Assembly: GCA_031254455.1 (NCBI GenBank) | Contig: JAIRUI010000076.1 | Location: 1-40,341, forward strand | DNA: 40,341 nucleotides | Direction of reading: 5' to 3' | From: Chitinispirillales bacterium | GTDB lineage: Bacteria; Fibrobacterota; Chitinivibrionia; Chitinivibrionales; Chitinivibrionaceae | Shown: positions 16,708 to 24,194 of the stretch, piece by piece | Layout of the letters: the number at the start of each line of letters is the position of its first letter | Numbering within the stretch: the first letter of the stretch is position 1 | The notes under the pieces: generated by a model | The model's input: only the letters and a program-made list of their open reading frames with translations | Told to the model about the DNA's origin: nothing | Databases searched by the model: none | Translations under genes and position numbers: made by a program

Positions 16708-17266
16708 AAATTTCGTCTGTTTTGGCAAATAAGTTCTCGATAGACGAATTATTTCGGACAAAATTCCAAAAAGCGTCGTTTTGCGGCTTTAGCATTAGTT
16801 GCATTTGCTTTTCAATTCTATTTTTTATCACGTCGATACTCAAATTTGTTCTTTTTTGAAGCCGTTTGATTCTCGTTTGAACGCCGCTGTCAATCCAAAC
16901 GGCGAAATCACAAATTTCTTTCGGAGAAATCAGCGGTAAAAGTGCGGCGTCCAAGAGCACGGAACAAACGGCGTTTTTTCTTTCCGAGTTTATCGCTTCA
17001 ATTATGTACGGGAAAGTTATAGAATTGAGTTTTTTAAGGTTTTCGACATTTTCAAAAACAATTTCTCCAAGTTGTGAAAAATTTATTTTTCCATCCTCTA
17101 CGACGCCAAAAGTTTTACCTGTTTCGTTTATTAAATCGGAGTTTTCAAGCATCAATTTTCGTGCCGTTTTGTCGGCGTCGATTAGTGTAAAACGGTATTT
17201 TTCGCAAAGATATTTCGCGGCGCTGCTTTTTCCGCTTCCCATATATCCCGAAATTCCAAAAATCAC
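16694..17266 (-). CDS. coaE: Dephospho-CoA kinase
   Basis: CoaE phosphorylates the 3'-hydroxyl of dephospho-CoA, the last step of coenzyme A synthesis. The 190-residue protein begins with the P-loop GYMGSGKSS (residues 7-15), then LIDADKTAR with the family's conserved Asp-Ala-Asp, and has the LLDAALL segment and LQKRTNL (lid region) expected. Length is normal for CoaE. It starts 3 nt after the stop of the glycosyltransferase gene, so both are probably on one transcript, without evident functional link. Confidence 0.92.
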   Translation of the reverse strand: MIFGISGYMGSGKSSAAKYLCEKYRFTLIDADKTARKLMLENSDLINETGKTFGVVEDGKINFSQLGEIVFENVENLKKLNSITFPYIIEAINSERKNAVCSVLLDAALLPLISPKEICDFAVWIDSGVQTRIKRLQKRTNLSIDVIKNRIEKQMQLMLKPQNDAFWNFVRNNSSIENLFAKTDEICGKF

Positions 17267-17269
17267 TTT

Positions 17270-18901
17270 TTATGCCTCTACAAACCGCATAAGACGATAT
17301 TTTACCGCCCATAGAATAGAATACCGCCCTTTTGTACGGTTATCCGGAAATTTCATGAATACGCTTTTGACGCTTGTTTGTCCGCGCTGCGACAAGTATT
17401 GCATGACTTTCAGCAAATAATCTATGTCGAGCATAATTGAACAGTCGCCGTATGCCTGCGGAATTTGCTTTGTACGTTTGATAACGCTTTCGCCGTCAGG
17501 TGTAATCTGCAATACTAAATTTTCGTTAAACGTTCGTGTAGGGTAATGTGAAAACGTCTCCAAGTAACGATTGGAATACGGATTAGACATAAATTCTTTC
17601 GGTTTGCCGACTTTCACAGCGATTTCTTTCAGCAAATCCCATTCTTTTTCATATCGCTTTATTACAACGTCCCATCGGTAATTTTCTACGGCGCGTTTTG
17701 CCGCATTTTCGCCCATTTTGTTTCGCAGATTTTCATCGGTTAAAAGCAAATGTATTTTTTCTTCCATCTCGTCGCAGTCGATAGCCATTGCTTGTGAAAG
17801 CATAATCTGCATAACTGAAAAATCGTACAAATCGTCTATTTCGCATGGCTCAAAATCGTCTATCCAAGTGGTTTTTATCTTGAACCCGGTTTCATTTTGC
17901 ACAACCAAATCCTTGTATCCGTCAATATCGGCGGCAACTACGGGAATCCCGCAGGCGGCCGCTTCGATTATGGAAATCCCGAATGTCTCTTGTATGTTGT
18001 CCGATGGAGCGACACAGACTTCCGCCGACGAGATAAGCGCCCTTTTTTTCGCTAAATCAAAATTTATCATCAGCTGTACGTCCATATCTAAACCCAATTC
18101 TTGAATCATTTCTTTGTGAACGCGCAATTCATTCGGATTGACGCCTCCCGCAAGTACTAATTTTATCTTAAAATTCACTTTTTCTTTAAGTGACTTGAAT
18201 ACCAAAAGAAGCGGATACAGGTCTGCTTTTGTGGATGGAGAAAGCCGTCCCAAATACAAAATATATTTGACGCCCTGCTCAAAATTCATCGTTATTTTTG
18301 CTGCGGTTTTGCTCATTTTGTTGTCGAGCGAGAAGTCGTACCCAAGAGGAATTTGCGACAATTTTCCGTCGTATTTTGCGCTTTTGTCCAAATCCGTGGC
18401 GGCGGCGATTTTTTTTCGCATAACCTCTTTCCCGTCGTTACTGGTACAAAAAATGCTGTCGTATTCCTGCGCGTTAGAACGGATTAAGCCCTGTACATAA
18501 GACGAGGTCGCAGTGGCGTTTAGCGAATGAATTATGCCTGTAACGGGAAACGCCTCTTTTGCATAAGTGTTTCTCAAGTAAACGGTACCGCTGAAATGAT
18601 AGCTCCATCCGCCCAAATGAAAACAATGGTAGTTTGTCGTTTGCAATTGTTCTTTTAGGGAATCATAAAGGAAAATCTCGACTTTCTGTTTGGCGTTATC
18701 AGAAATCGAATCGTCCGTTTTAAGCTTGTTTATCGTATTTTGTGCGTGGCTTGGGCTCAAACAAAATAAATGGAACCGCTCAAACGACGAGAAGTTCAGA
18801 AGCGATTTAAGAAACTCATAATTTGCTACAAGTCGTCCTAAACGTTCGTTGTCGGAAGTCCCGCTCTCGACAAAAGGGAAAGTAGTTCCGAATATTTTCA
18901 T
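17270..18901 (-). CDS. GT4-type glycosyltransferase with C-terminal extension
   Basis: The 543-residue protein has a GT-B fold pattern. The acceptor-side N-terminal domain includes FHLGGWSYHFSG and GIIHSLNATATS. The C-terminal donor domain (about 210-420) has YLGRLSPSTKADLYPLL, APSDNIQETFGISIIEAAAC and GIPVVAADIDGYKD, the last two forming the EX7E-like nucleotide-sugar site of family GT4. Residues from about 430 to 543 (MSNPYSNRYLETFSHYPTR onward) form an extension I do not recognise. Donor and acceptor are unknown. GT4 enzymes build LPS, glycogen or exopolysaccharides. No neighbouring polysaccharide genes. First gene of a two-gene unit with coaE. Confidence 0.85.
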   Translation of the reverse strand: MKIFGTTFPFVESGTSDNERLGRLVANYEFLKSLLNFSSFERFHLFCLSPSHAQNTINKLKTDDSISDNAKQKVEIFLYDSLKEQLQTTNYHCFHLGGWSYHFSGTVYLRNTYAKEAFPVTGIIHSLNATATSSYVQGLIRSNAQEYDSIFCTSNDGKEVMRKKIAAATDLDKSAKYDGKLSQIPLGYDFSLDNKMSKTAAKITMNFEQGVKYILYLGRLSPSTKADLYPLLLVFKSLKEKVNFKIKLVLAGGVNPNELRVHKEMIQELGLDMDVQLMINFDLAKKRALISSAEVCVAPSDNIQETFGISIIEAAACGIPVVAADIDGYKDLVVQNETGFKIKTTWIDDFEPCEIDDLYDFSVMQIMLSQAMAIDCDEMEEKIHLLLTDENLRNKMGENAAKRAVENYRWDVVIKRYEKEWDLLKEIAVKVGKPKEFMSNPYSNRYLETFSHYPTRTFNENLVLQITPDGESVIKRTKQIPQAYGDCSIMLDIDYLLKVMQYLSQRGQTSVKSVFMKFPDNRTKGRYSILWAVKYRLMRFVEA

Positions 18902-19061
18902 GTTTTACTCCGTTTTTATGTGGAAAATACTATTTGGCATGAAAATAAACGCCTTGCAGCCGATATTGCGGTAAAAACTTTTCTCCTTGACAAAATCTTG
19001 AGCCAATTATTATATTTATCGACAGGAATCAACTCGGATAGCCGAATACAAAAAGGAAAAT
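18902..19061. other. Intergenic region before the small-ORF element
   Basis: This stretch separates the minus-strand glycosyltransferase from the plus-strand element. It holds the TTGACA/TATATT promoter at 18987-19016 and an AAAGGAAA ribosome binding site at 19052-19059. I see nothing else. Confidence 0.5.
18987..19016 (+). promoter_or_regulatory. Sigma-70-type promoter of the small ORF
   Basis: A perfect -35 box TTGACA (18987-18992), 18-nt spacer, then TATATT (19011-19016). An identical layout occurs in copy 2 at 22486-22515. Confidence 0.65.
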
Positions 19062-19214
19062 ATGGCGAACACATGCGATAAGATAACTGCAAATCCAACC
19101 CGATCGTTTGTCATTACAAATGACGTAGAGCCGCTCCCCAAGCGGAAAATCGGGGGGGGGGGGGGGGGGAGATCGTTCCTCAACAGTATTCACGCGATTC
19201 TCGCACAAATTTAG
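19062..19214 (+). CDS. Small ORF interrupted by a poly-G tract (50 codons)
   Basis: An ATG at 19062 follows AAAGGAAA and encodes a 50-residue peptide. It begins MANTCDKITANPTRSF, continues through PLPKRKI, then six Gly codons (all GGG, the 18-G run), and ends FLNSIHAILAQI. The second element copy encodes a recognisably similar peptide in aligned codons (LPKRK, FL..LH.I.AQI, then TKIF, P.RNR), which argues for coding origin. In copy 1 the frame meets TAG at 19212, yet the similarity continues past it to TAG at 19263, so this copy may be partly decayed. The peptide is basic, with no signal sequence, and matches no family I know. Its frame depends on the length of the G run. Confidence 0.4.
   Translation: MANTCDKITANPTRSFVITNDVEPLPKRKIGGGGGGRSFLNSIHAILAQI
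19152..19169 (+). repeat. Homopolymer of 18 G
   Basis: An uninterrupted run of 18 G in an A/T-rich region, inside the small ORF and about 250 nt before the lipoprotein start. The matching site in the second element copy is only GGGAGGGA. Such runs slip easily in replication and in sequencing or assembly, so the true length may vary. Confidence 0.9.
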
Positions 19215-19417
19215 TGCATTTATACAAAGATTTTTCCTGCAACATTGCCTCTCCGAAACAGATAGTTTAAAATTTCATTTAAAACATTTCAAAAACATAT
19301 CCCGATTTTATAAAATCACAACGGAATTTATTTCTGCAGAGATATTTTTACGTTGTAAATCCTTAATATGCAAAAACAAACGGTTACAGGATCATTATTT
19401 TATCATTGGAGGTTTTT

Positions 19418-22408
19418 ATGAAGTTGTTTAACACAACAAAAACAACAAACACTGACTCGGGCAGTGTTTTGAAGATTAAGGTAATTGCAGCTGCGATGTC
19501 TTGTATTATCGCCTGCGCAACAGTATTTATGCTTGCGGGATGCAGCGGAGGCAATGACGGTAACAACAATGGTGATGTAGTTAACACAGCACAGACAGTA
19601 ACGTATTCGGGATACTCCGGCAGTGTATTATATACGCTGAAAGTTACCGAGAATTTATCCGTCATGGCGGTTTATGCCGCAAAAGGCGGCGACAGTTACG
19701 AGTTGACGGTCGGCGCAAAGAAGAGCACAGGAACGGTAAACGCTGTGCAGGCGGGAGTTATGACCCTTGCACCAAGCAAAAATCCCGCTCAAACTTTTAC
19801 GGCAACCGTTTCGGGAAGCGATATTACCGCAATGTCGGGAGTAGTGCTCTTTGACGGCAACGATGGAAGTCAGGAGGCTCCAAGCACATTGACTCAAACC
19901 GAACAGGTAATCGATGACGCGCTTTTTACCAATGAAGGAGAGGCATGGATAGACAGCGGCAGCGTAACAAAAGGCGGTTATGTATTTCGGCAAGACAATA
20001 CCTACGATTATCTTAGCGGAAGTGAGCATAATGTTTCGTCAACAGGAACTTATTCGGCAAAGCAAGGCACACTTACAATTAAGCAAAACGGTATTGAGAC
20101 ATCGCAAAGTTATACATATTCTTTTACAAATTTAGGGCAGTTAAGCATTCGCAATGTTTTCGGAGATGTAACGCTCTACACGAAAACCGTTATCACTAAC
20201 GTAGAACCGACCCTTCCCGGTACGATTACCGTTTCTGCCGCTGAGAATAAGGCTATTGTGGGAAATCTTCTTACAGCAGTTTATAATGACGGACTTGCAG
20301 GCGTTTCTTATACATGGAAAAGAGGAAGCGAAGAAGTAGGTAATCAAAGCGCTTTTACCCCTCAACAGGTAGGAAGTTACACGGTAACGGTAAGTCTTGA
20401 AGGATATAAATCGTTGGTAAGCGCGGCTGTGGCGGTAAAAAGCGGCAACAGTCAGGCGTTTGAAAGCATTGCTGCTTTGGATGAGTATCTTTCGGCGCAG
20501 CCGGCAAACACTGTGGCAACGGCATTTGACGTTTCTCTGGACGTAGAAAGCATAAGCGGTCTTTCGAATACTCTTAAAAACAACGATAAAAAGTATGTAA
20601 GTCTTGACCTTTCGGGCAGCGCATTTACGAGTATCGCCAAAGAAACATTTGAATATTGCAGCACTCTTACAAGCATTATAATTCCCGAGGGAGTAACAGA
20701 CATAGGCGATTATGCTTTTCATAACTGTTCAAATCTTGAAAGCGTAATGTTTTTTGGAGAAACATTAAAGACAATCGGCAAAGAGACTTTTTGGTATTGT
20801 CCTAAACTCAGCGACATAAGTCTTCCAGCAAGCCTTACTACAATAAAAGACATGGCGTTTGAGATGAGCGGCATTACATCAATTACAATTCCTAAGAACG
20901 TAACAAGCATAGGCGCCACAGTGTTCAGAGTTTGTAATAAACTTACCCAGATAAACGTAGAGACGGCTAACGCAAACTACTCTTCGCTGGACGGAGTACT
21001 TTACAACAAGGCGAAAACCACTCTTATAGCGTATCCGACAGGAAAAACACAGGCATCTTTTACTGTTCCGGCGAGTGTTACGGGGTTCTCGGACGGCGCT
21101 TTTGAGTGGAACAAAAATCTTACCGAGGTTATTCTTCACGACGGAATCAAATCGCTTGCATGGACAATGTTTGAATCCAGCGCGATTAACAATCTGATTG
21201 TTCCGGCAAGCGTTACAAGCATTAGTAACAGCGCATTTTTGGGCTGCGAAAACCTTACTACGATAACATTTTTGGGCTCGTCATGCAGTATTAACTCAAA
21301 CGCGTTTGGTCCTGCGGGTGATTTGCATACAAAATATGCAGCCGGCGGTGCGGGAATGTATACCAGACCCAACGGACAAAGTTATGTATGGACTAAATCG
21401 CAGTATAATTCGCAGGTTTCCACTCCTGTCGCACAACCTTTGGCAGGAAAAATTATTGCGGGAACAAAAGTAACTCTTACATCAACAGCAGGAGCCGATA
21501 TTTGGTACACTCTTGACGGCAGCACTCCGAGTGTTGACGGCGCTACAAGCACAAAGTACACTTCGCAGATAACAATTAACTATCCCGTAACTATAAAAGC
21601 GATTGGGTCTAAGGCTAATACGAAAGAGAGTTCAATGCTTACCGCAGTATATACGATAGACGGTCCGGTAACTTACAACGCTCAAAGTATTGCGGATGCA
21701 AGCGTCTGGTTGACTGCATTGCCTGCCAATACATTACAAGACCTCTACATTATTAAACTTAATGTAAATGATTTGGGAGGAAGTTACGGCATGGTCGGAA
21801 GTCTCGGCAAAGCAATTAAACAAAACGACTCCAAGTTTGTGGAGTTAGACCTTTCGTCAAGTACAATTACCAAAGTTGACTCTTTGGCATTCGGATATTG
21901 CACGGGGCTTACCGGTATAAAACTTCCCGAGACTGTTGAGTCGATAGGGAACAGTGCGTTCAAGTATTGCAGCAAACTCGAAAGCATAGACATTCCGGAC
22001 AATTGCATAAGTATCGGGAATGAATCTTTTAGCGGATGCTCTACTCTTGTTTCGGCTAACATAGGAAAAGGAGTAACAACAATTAATATGTATGCTTTTT
22101 ATGACTGCGGTAAATTAGCAAATTTCAGTATCCCGGAAAAAGTATCTGAAATCCGATTCGGTGCATGTTCGGGATGTAAGGCTCTTACCGAAGTTGTTAT
22201 TCCGGCAAGCGTTATAAAAATTCAGGGGGATGCCTTCTACGGATGCGATAATCTTGTTAAGGTAACGTTTGACTGCGATATTAACAACAGTGATAATTTC
22301 CAATCCCAAAGTTTCCCGGGTGATTTGCGTACCAAGTATATGGGTTCCGGCGGCGGTGCGGGAACATACGAACGTACTTTGGACTCCGAAGAATGGACGA
22401 AGAGGTAA
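19418..22408 (+). CDS. BspA-type leucine-rich-repeat surface lipoprotein with duplicated module
   Basis: A 996-residue lipoprotein: long signal ending MLAGC (Cys42), Asp/Asn/Gly tether, a lipocalin-like stretch (about 160-270), an Ig-like segment (about 270-345), an LRR_5/BspA block (about 346-660, some eight repeats of the LT.I.IP..V..IG..AF..C type), a chitobiase C-terminal-like domain (about 670-750, WYTLDGSTPS), and a second LRR block (752-996, six repeats). Both blocks open with a similar cap (S-I-A..., PANT, LDLS.S) and close with GDL.TKY, GGAG.Y, WTK, so the module is duplicated. Such proteins are exposed adhesins or binding proteins. The ATG at 19418 has TTGGAGG 5 nt before it. A terminator follows at 22448. 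Confidence 0.88.
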   Translation: MKLFNTTKTTNTDSGSVLKIKVIAAAMSCIIACATVFMLAGCSGGNDGNNNGDVVNTAQTVTYSGYSGSVLYTLKVTENLSVMAVYAAKGGDSYELTVGAKKSTGTVNAVQAGVMTLAPSKNPAQTFTATVSGSDITAMSGVVLFDGNDGSQEAPSTLTQTEQVIDDALFTNEGEAWIDSGSVTKGGYVFRQDNTYDYLSGSEHNVSSTGTYSAKQGTLTIKQNGIETSQSYTYSFTNLGQLSIRNVFGDVTLYTKTVITNVEPTLPGTITVSAAENKAIVGNLLTAVYNDGLAGVSYTWKRGSEEVGNQSAFTPQQVGSYTVTVSLEGYKSLVSAAVAVKSGNSQAFESIAALDEYLSAQPANTVATAFDVSLDVESISGLSNTLKNNDKKYVSLDLSGSAFTSIAKETFEYCSTLTSIIIPEGVTDIGDYAFHNCSNLESVMFFGETLKTIGKETFWYCPKLSDISLPASLTTIKDMAFEMSGITSITIPKNVTSIGATVFRVCNKLTQINVETANANYSSLDGVLYNKAKTTLIAYPTGKTQASFTVPASVTGFSDGAFEWNKNLTEVILHDGIKSLAWTMFESSAINNLIVPASVTSISNSAFLGCENLTTITFLGSSCSINSNAFGPAGDLHTKYAAGGAGMYTRPNGQSYVWTKSQYNSQVSTPVAQPLAGKIIAGTKVTLTSTAGADIWYTLDGSTPSVDGATSTKYTSQITINYPVTIKAIGSKANTKESSMLTAVYTIDGPVTYNAQSIADASVWLTALPANTLQDLYIIKLNVNDLGGSYGMVGSLGKAIKQNDSKFVELDLSSSTITKVDSLAFGYCTGLTGIKLPETVESIGNSAFKYCSKLESIDIPDNCISIGNESFSGCSTLVSANIGKGVTTINMYAFYDCGKLANFSIPEKVSEIRFGACSGCKALTEVVIPASVIKIQGDAFYGCDNLVKVTFDCDINNSDNFQSQSFPGDLRTKYMGSGGGAGTYERTLDSEEWTKR

Positions 22409-22447
22409 ACGGTAGAATGCTTTTTGATGGATGACGGTTATTTTGAA

Positions 22448-22480
22448 CGTGTCGTCGAGGTACCGACGGCACGGTTTTTT
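22448..22480 (+). terminator. Rho-independent terminator of the LRR lipoprotein gene
   Basis: CGTGTCGTCG pairs with CGACGGCACG (10 pairs, one G-U) around AGGTAC, followed by G and six T. It lies 39 nt after the stop codon and just before the second element copy. Confidence 0.9.
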
Positions 22481-22485
22481 AGATA

Positions 22486-22515
22486 TTGACTTTCCTCGTA
22501 ACAATAAATTATATT
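22486..22515 (+). promoter_or_regulatory. Promoter of element copy 2
   Basis: TTGACT (22486-22491), 18-nt spacer, TATATT (22510-22515). It starts 6 nt after the T-run of the upstream terminator. Confidence 0.55.
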
Positions 22516-22553
22516 TTCTTTAGAAATTACAACAGAACAAGAGAATAAATCAA

Positions 22554-22765
22554 ATGTTTCTATTATTGCCGACAGATAAATTAACTACAAAACCCGCCCG
22601 TGTTACCCATACGATCGATTTGCCGCAAAGCCGCTTCCCAAGCGGAAAGTCTGGGAGGGACGCTTAACATTCCTTAGCGGATTACACATGATTCCCGCGC
22701 AAATTAAGGGCGTTCTCACAAAGATTTTTAAGGCGGTCGCGCCGAGCCGAAATCGACCGTTCTAA
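22554..22765 (+). pseudogene. Frameshifted second copy of the small ORF
   Basis: From ATG 22554 the frame gives a 37-residue peptide (containing TDKLTTKPAR, similar to CDKITANPTR of copy 1) and stops at 22665. The part similar to the second half of the copy-1 peptide (LPKRKVWEGR, FLSGLHMIPAQIKG, TKIF, PSRNRPF) lies in another frame, open to TAA at 22763. From the shared GAT-AA codons to the stem-loop the distance is 54 nt in copy 1 and 56 nt here, which fits an indel of 2 inserted or 1 lost base. Either a decayed gene or one needing recoding. Confidence 0.4.
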
Positions 22766-22893
22766 AAATCGTCAAAAACATTCCGTAATATATCCCAAAA
22801 AAGATGTCTTTTTCAAGAAAAGATTTGTCTCAATACGTATAAATTTTTACCAAACGAATTCGATCGCTTCGTTGTGATTGGGCTGACGGAAAA

Positions 22894-22926
22894 TGTCATT
22901 GCGATGACAAAGTCCGAAGCAATTCA
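22894..22926. repeat. REP-like palindromic unit, degenerate
   Basis: Contains TGTCATTGCG and, 8 nt on, CCGAAGCAATTCAG. This is a degenerate form of the GTCATTGCGAGG...GAAGCAATCC repeat type seen in many bacterial genomes. Confidence 0.5.
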
Positions 22927-22975
22927 GAGATAGGAGTAAGCAAACTATAGACGGACGATAGGGGAATGGGAGAGA

Positions 22976-23054
22976 TTAGATTGCCACGCTAACGCTCGCA
23001 ATGACAAAACAAACACCCATTGTCATTGCGAGGAGTGAAACGATGAAGCAATCC
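22976..23054. repeat. Pair of inverted REP-like units
   Basis: A reverse unit (22976-23007, GATTGCC...CTCGCAATGACA) faces a forward unit (23020-23054, TGTCATTGCGAGGAGTG... GAAGCAATCC). The inner 12 bases are perfect complements, so the pair can form a long hairpin. It ends about 47 nt before the start at 23102. Confidence 0.7.
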
Positions 23055-23101
23055 AGAAGTAGAATATTGAAAGAGAAAATTATTAAACACAGGAGCGTTA
23101 T

Positions 23102-23521
23102 ATGCAGAACAAAAACAGATTTTTAAAAGTATTGGCGGCGATAATTACCGTATTGTTTGTGACGATAAATGCGGCGGAGTATGTGCAGAATCGTCAACAA
23201 CCTTATAATGCCAACGATATTTATACATGTATTCGTCCCGCACAGGTAGAGGTTTATCCGCTTGGCGGCTTAGTCGCGGATTATGTGAAATTTAGAGCGC
23301 CGCAAGACGCCAAAATAGATATTGCGATAGGCAAAGGCGGCATTGGTGGAAATATGTATCCGCAGGCGCCGTTTATTGGATGGCATAACGGATATGATGG
23401 AAATCTTGGCGGGCAAACACTTGTTAAAGTTACAGGTATGGATAATTTTACCATAGACAATATTATCGCAAATGGCGCTATAGGCGGCGGTGAATATTTA
23501 AAAAGAGGAAATTGGGATTGA
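23102..23521 (+). CDS. Small secreted glycine-rich protein, unknown
   Basis: The 139-residue product has a clear signal peptide (MQNKNRFLKVLAAIITVLFVTINA) and a mature part with Gly-rich stretches (GKGGIGGN, GNLGGQ, GAIGGGEY). AGGAG sits before the ATG. I recognise no family. It ends abruptly 20 nt before another REP-like unit (23541-23569), so it may be the remaining N-terminal part of a longer surface protein, or simply a short one. It is preceded by element copy 2, as the LRR lipoprotein is preceded by copy 1. Confidence 0.6.
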   Translation: MQNKNRFLKVLAAIITVLFVTINAAEYVQNRQQPYNANDIYTCIRPAQVEVYPLGGLVADYVKFRAPQDAKIDIAIGKGGIGGNMYPQAPFIGWHNGYDGNLGGQTLVKVTGMDNFTIDNIIANGAIGGGEYLKRGNWD

Positions 23522-23540
23522 AAAAATAATGCGGTAACAG

Positions 23541-23569
23541 GATTATTTCGCCGCGCTCGCAATGACGGG
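23541..23569. repeat. REP-like unit, reverse orientation
   Basis: GATTATTTCGCCGCGCTCGC followed by AATGACGGG matches the reverse form of the unit at 23020-23054. With that unit it brackets the gene at 23102-23521. Confidence 0.6.
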
Positions 23570-23678
23570 ATAGGAGAGAAATACCGTTTTGTATAACTTA
23601 TGCATTTTATTTTGCCGACTTGTCTGCCGAAATATTATATTACGGGCGGAAAACTTAAATATGAGGAGGAAACTCTAT

Positions 23679-24191
23679 ATGAAAAAATTGACTTTGGCGC
23701 TTGTCTTTGCGTTTGTTTTTGTAACGGGCGTTTTTGCCGAACTTAAAATCGGGTATGTAAATTCGGATGCCATTTTGGAACAGTACAGCGGAACAAAATC
23801 GGCGGAAGAGGAATTGAGAAAGCAATATGCAAAATGGGAACAGGAAGCTAATAAAAAAGAAGAAAATATTCGCAAAATGCAGGAAAATCTTAATAAACAG
23901 GCGTTGCTTTTGAGTGAAGAGCGCAAAGCTCAGATTCAGAAAGAAATGCAGGATTCCATGATGCTTTATCAGCAATTTTTGCAGGACAAATTCGGTCAAC
24001 AAGGTGAAGCGGCTCAAAAAAATAACGAACTTCTGCGTCCGATTGTCGAAAAAGTTAATAATATCATCAATAAAATAGCGGCGGACGAAAACTATGATTT
24101 TATTTTTGATTCGAAAGCGGGCGTAGTTTTTGCTAAAAAGAGTTATGATTTGACGGAAAAGGTTATTAAATCACTTAATTCGGGGAAATAA
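23679..24191 (+). CDS. skp: Periplasmic chaperone Skp/OmpH
   Basis: Skp is a trimeric jellyfish-like chaperone that carries unfolded outer-membrane proteins across the periplasm to the Bam complex. The 170-residue product has a signal peptide (MKKLTLALVFAFVFVTGVFA), the conserved start LKIGYVNSDAIL, a long Lys/Glu/Gln-rich coiled coil (about 45-125), and the closing YDFIFDSKAGVVFA typical of OmpH. The ATG at 23679 was chosen because AGGAGGA precedes it and the signal peptide begins there. lpxD starts 3 nt after its stop; skp-lpxD is the widespread order in diderms. The bamA gene that often precedes skp is not here. Confidence 0.92.
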   Translation: MKKLTLALVFAFVFVTGVFAELKIGYVNSDAILEQYSGTKSAEEELRKQYAKWEQEANKKEENIRKMQENLNKQALLLSEERKAQIQKEMQDSMMLYQQFLQDKFGQQGEAAQKNNELLRPIVEKVNNIINKIAADENYDFIFDSKAGVVFAKKSYDLTEKVIKSLNSGK

Positions 24192-24194
24192 TTT

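Larger units (their letters stand above)
18987..19303 (+). repeat. Promoter/small-ORF element, copy 1
   Basis: About 315 bp that recurs, diverged, at 22486-22796. Shared parts are a TTGAC(A/T)-N18-TATATT promoter, a small ORF, the stem-loop CCGCT..CCC..AGCGG (19131-19145; 22631-22645) placed 120-121 nt after the -10 box in both copies, a following G-rich site, CAAATT, ACAAAGATTTTT, and an end at ATATCCC. Copy 1 also has the stem-loop GTCATT-ACA-AATGAC (19110-19124). Its downstream neighbour is the leucine-rich-repeat lipoprotein. Confidence 0.7.
22486..22796 (+). repeat. Promoter/small-ORF element, copy 2
   Basis: Diverged copy of 18987-19303. It begins with TTGACT-N18-TATATT, has the CCGCTT-CCC-AAGCGG stem-loop at 22631-22645, and ends at TATCCC. 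It occupies the gap between the LRR gene and the small secreted-protein gene at 23102. The rest of 22797-22893 shows nothing I can name. Confidence 0.7.

Noticed and set aside
20141..20722. 193-codon minus-strand ORF
   Set aside because: Antisense to the LRR lipoprotein; low-complexity shadow.
22894..23569. CRISPR-like array
   Set aside because: Units are inverted and unevenly spaced, with no regular spacers and no cas genes; REP-like palindromes explain them.
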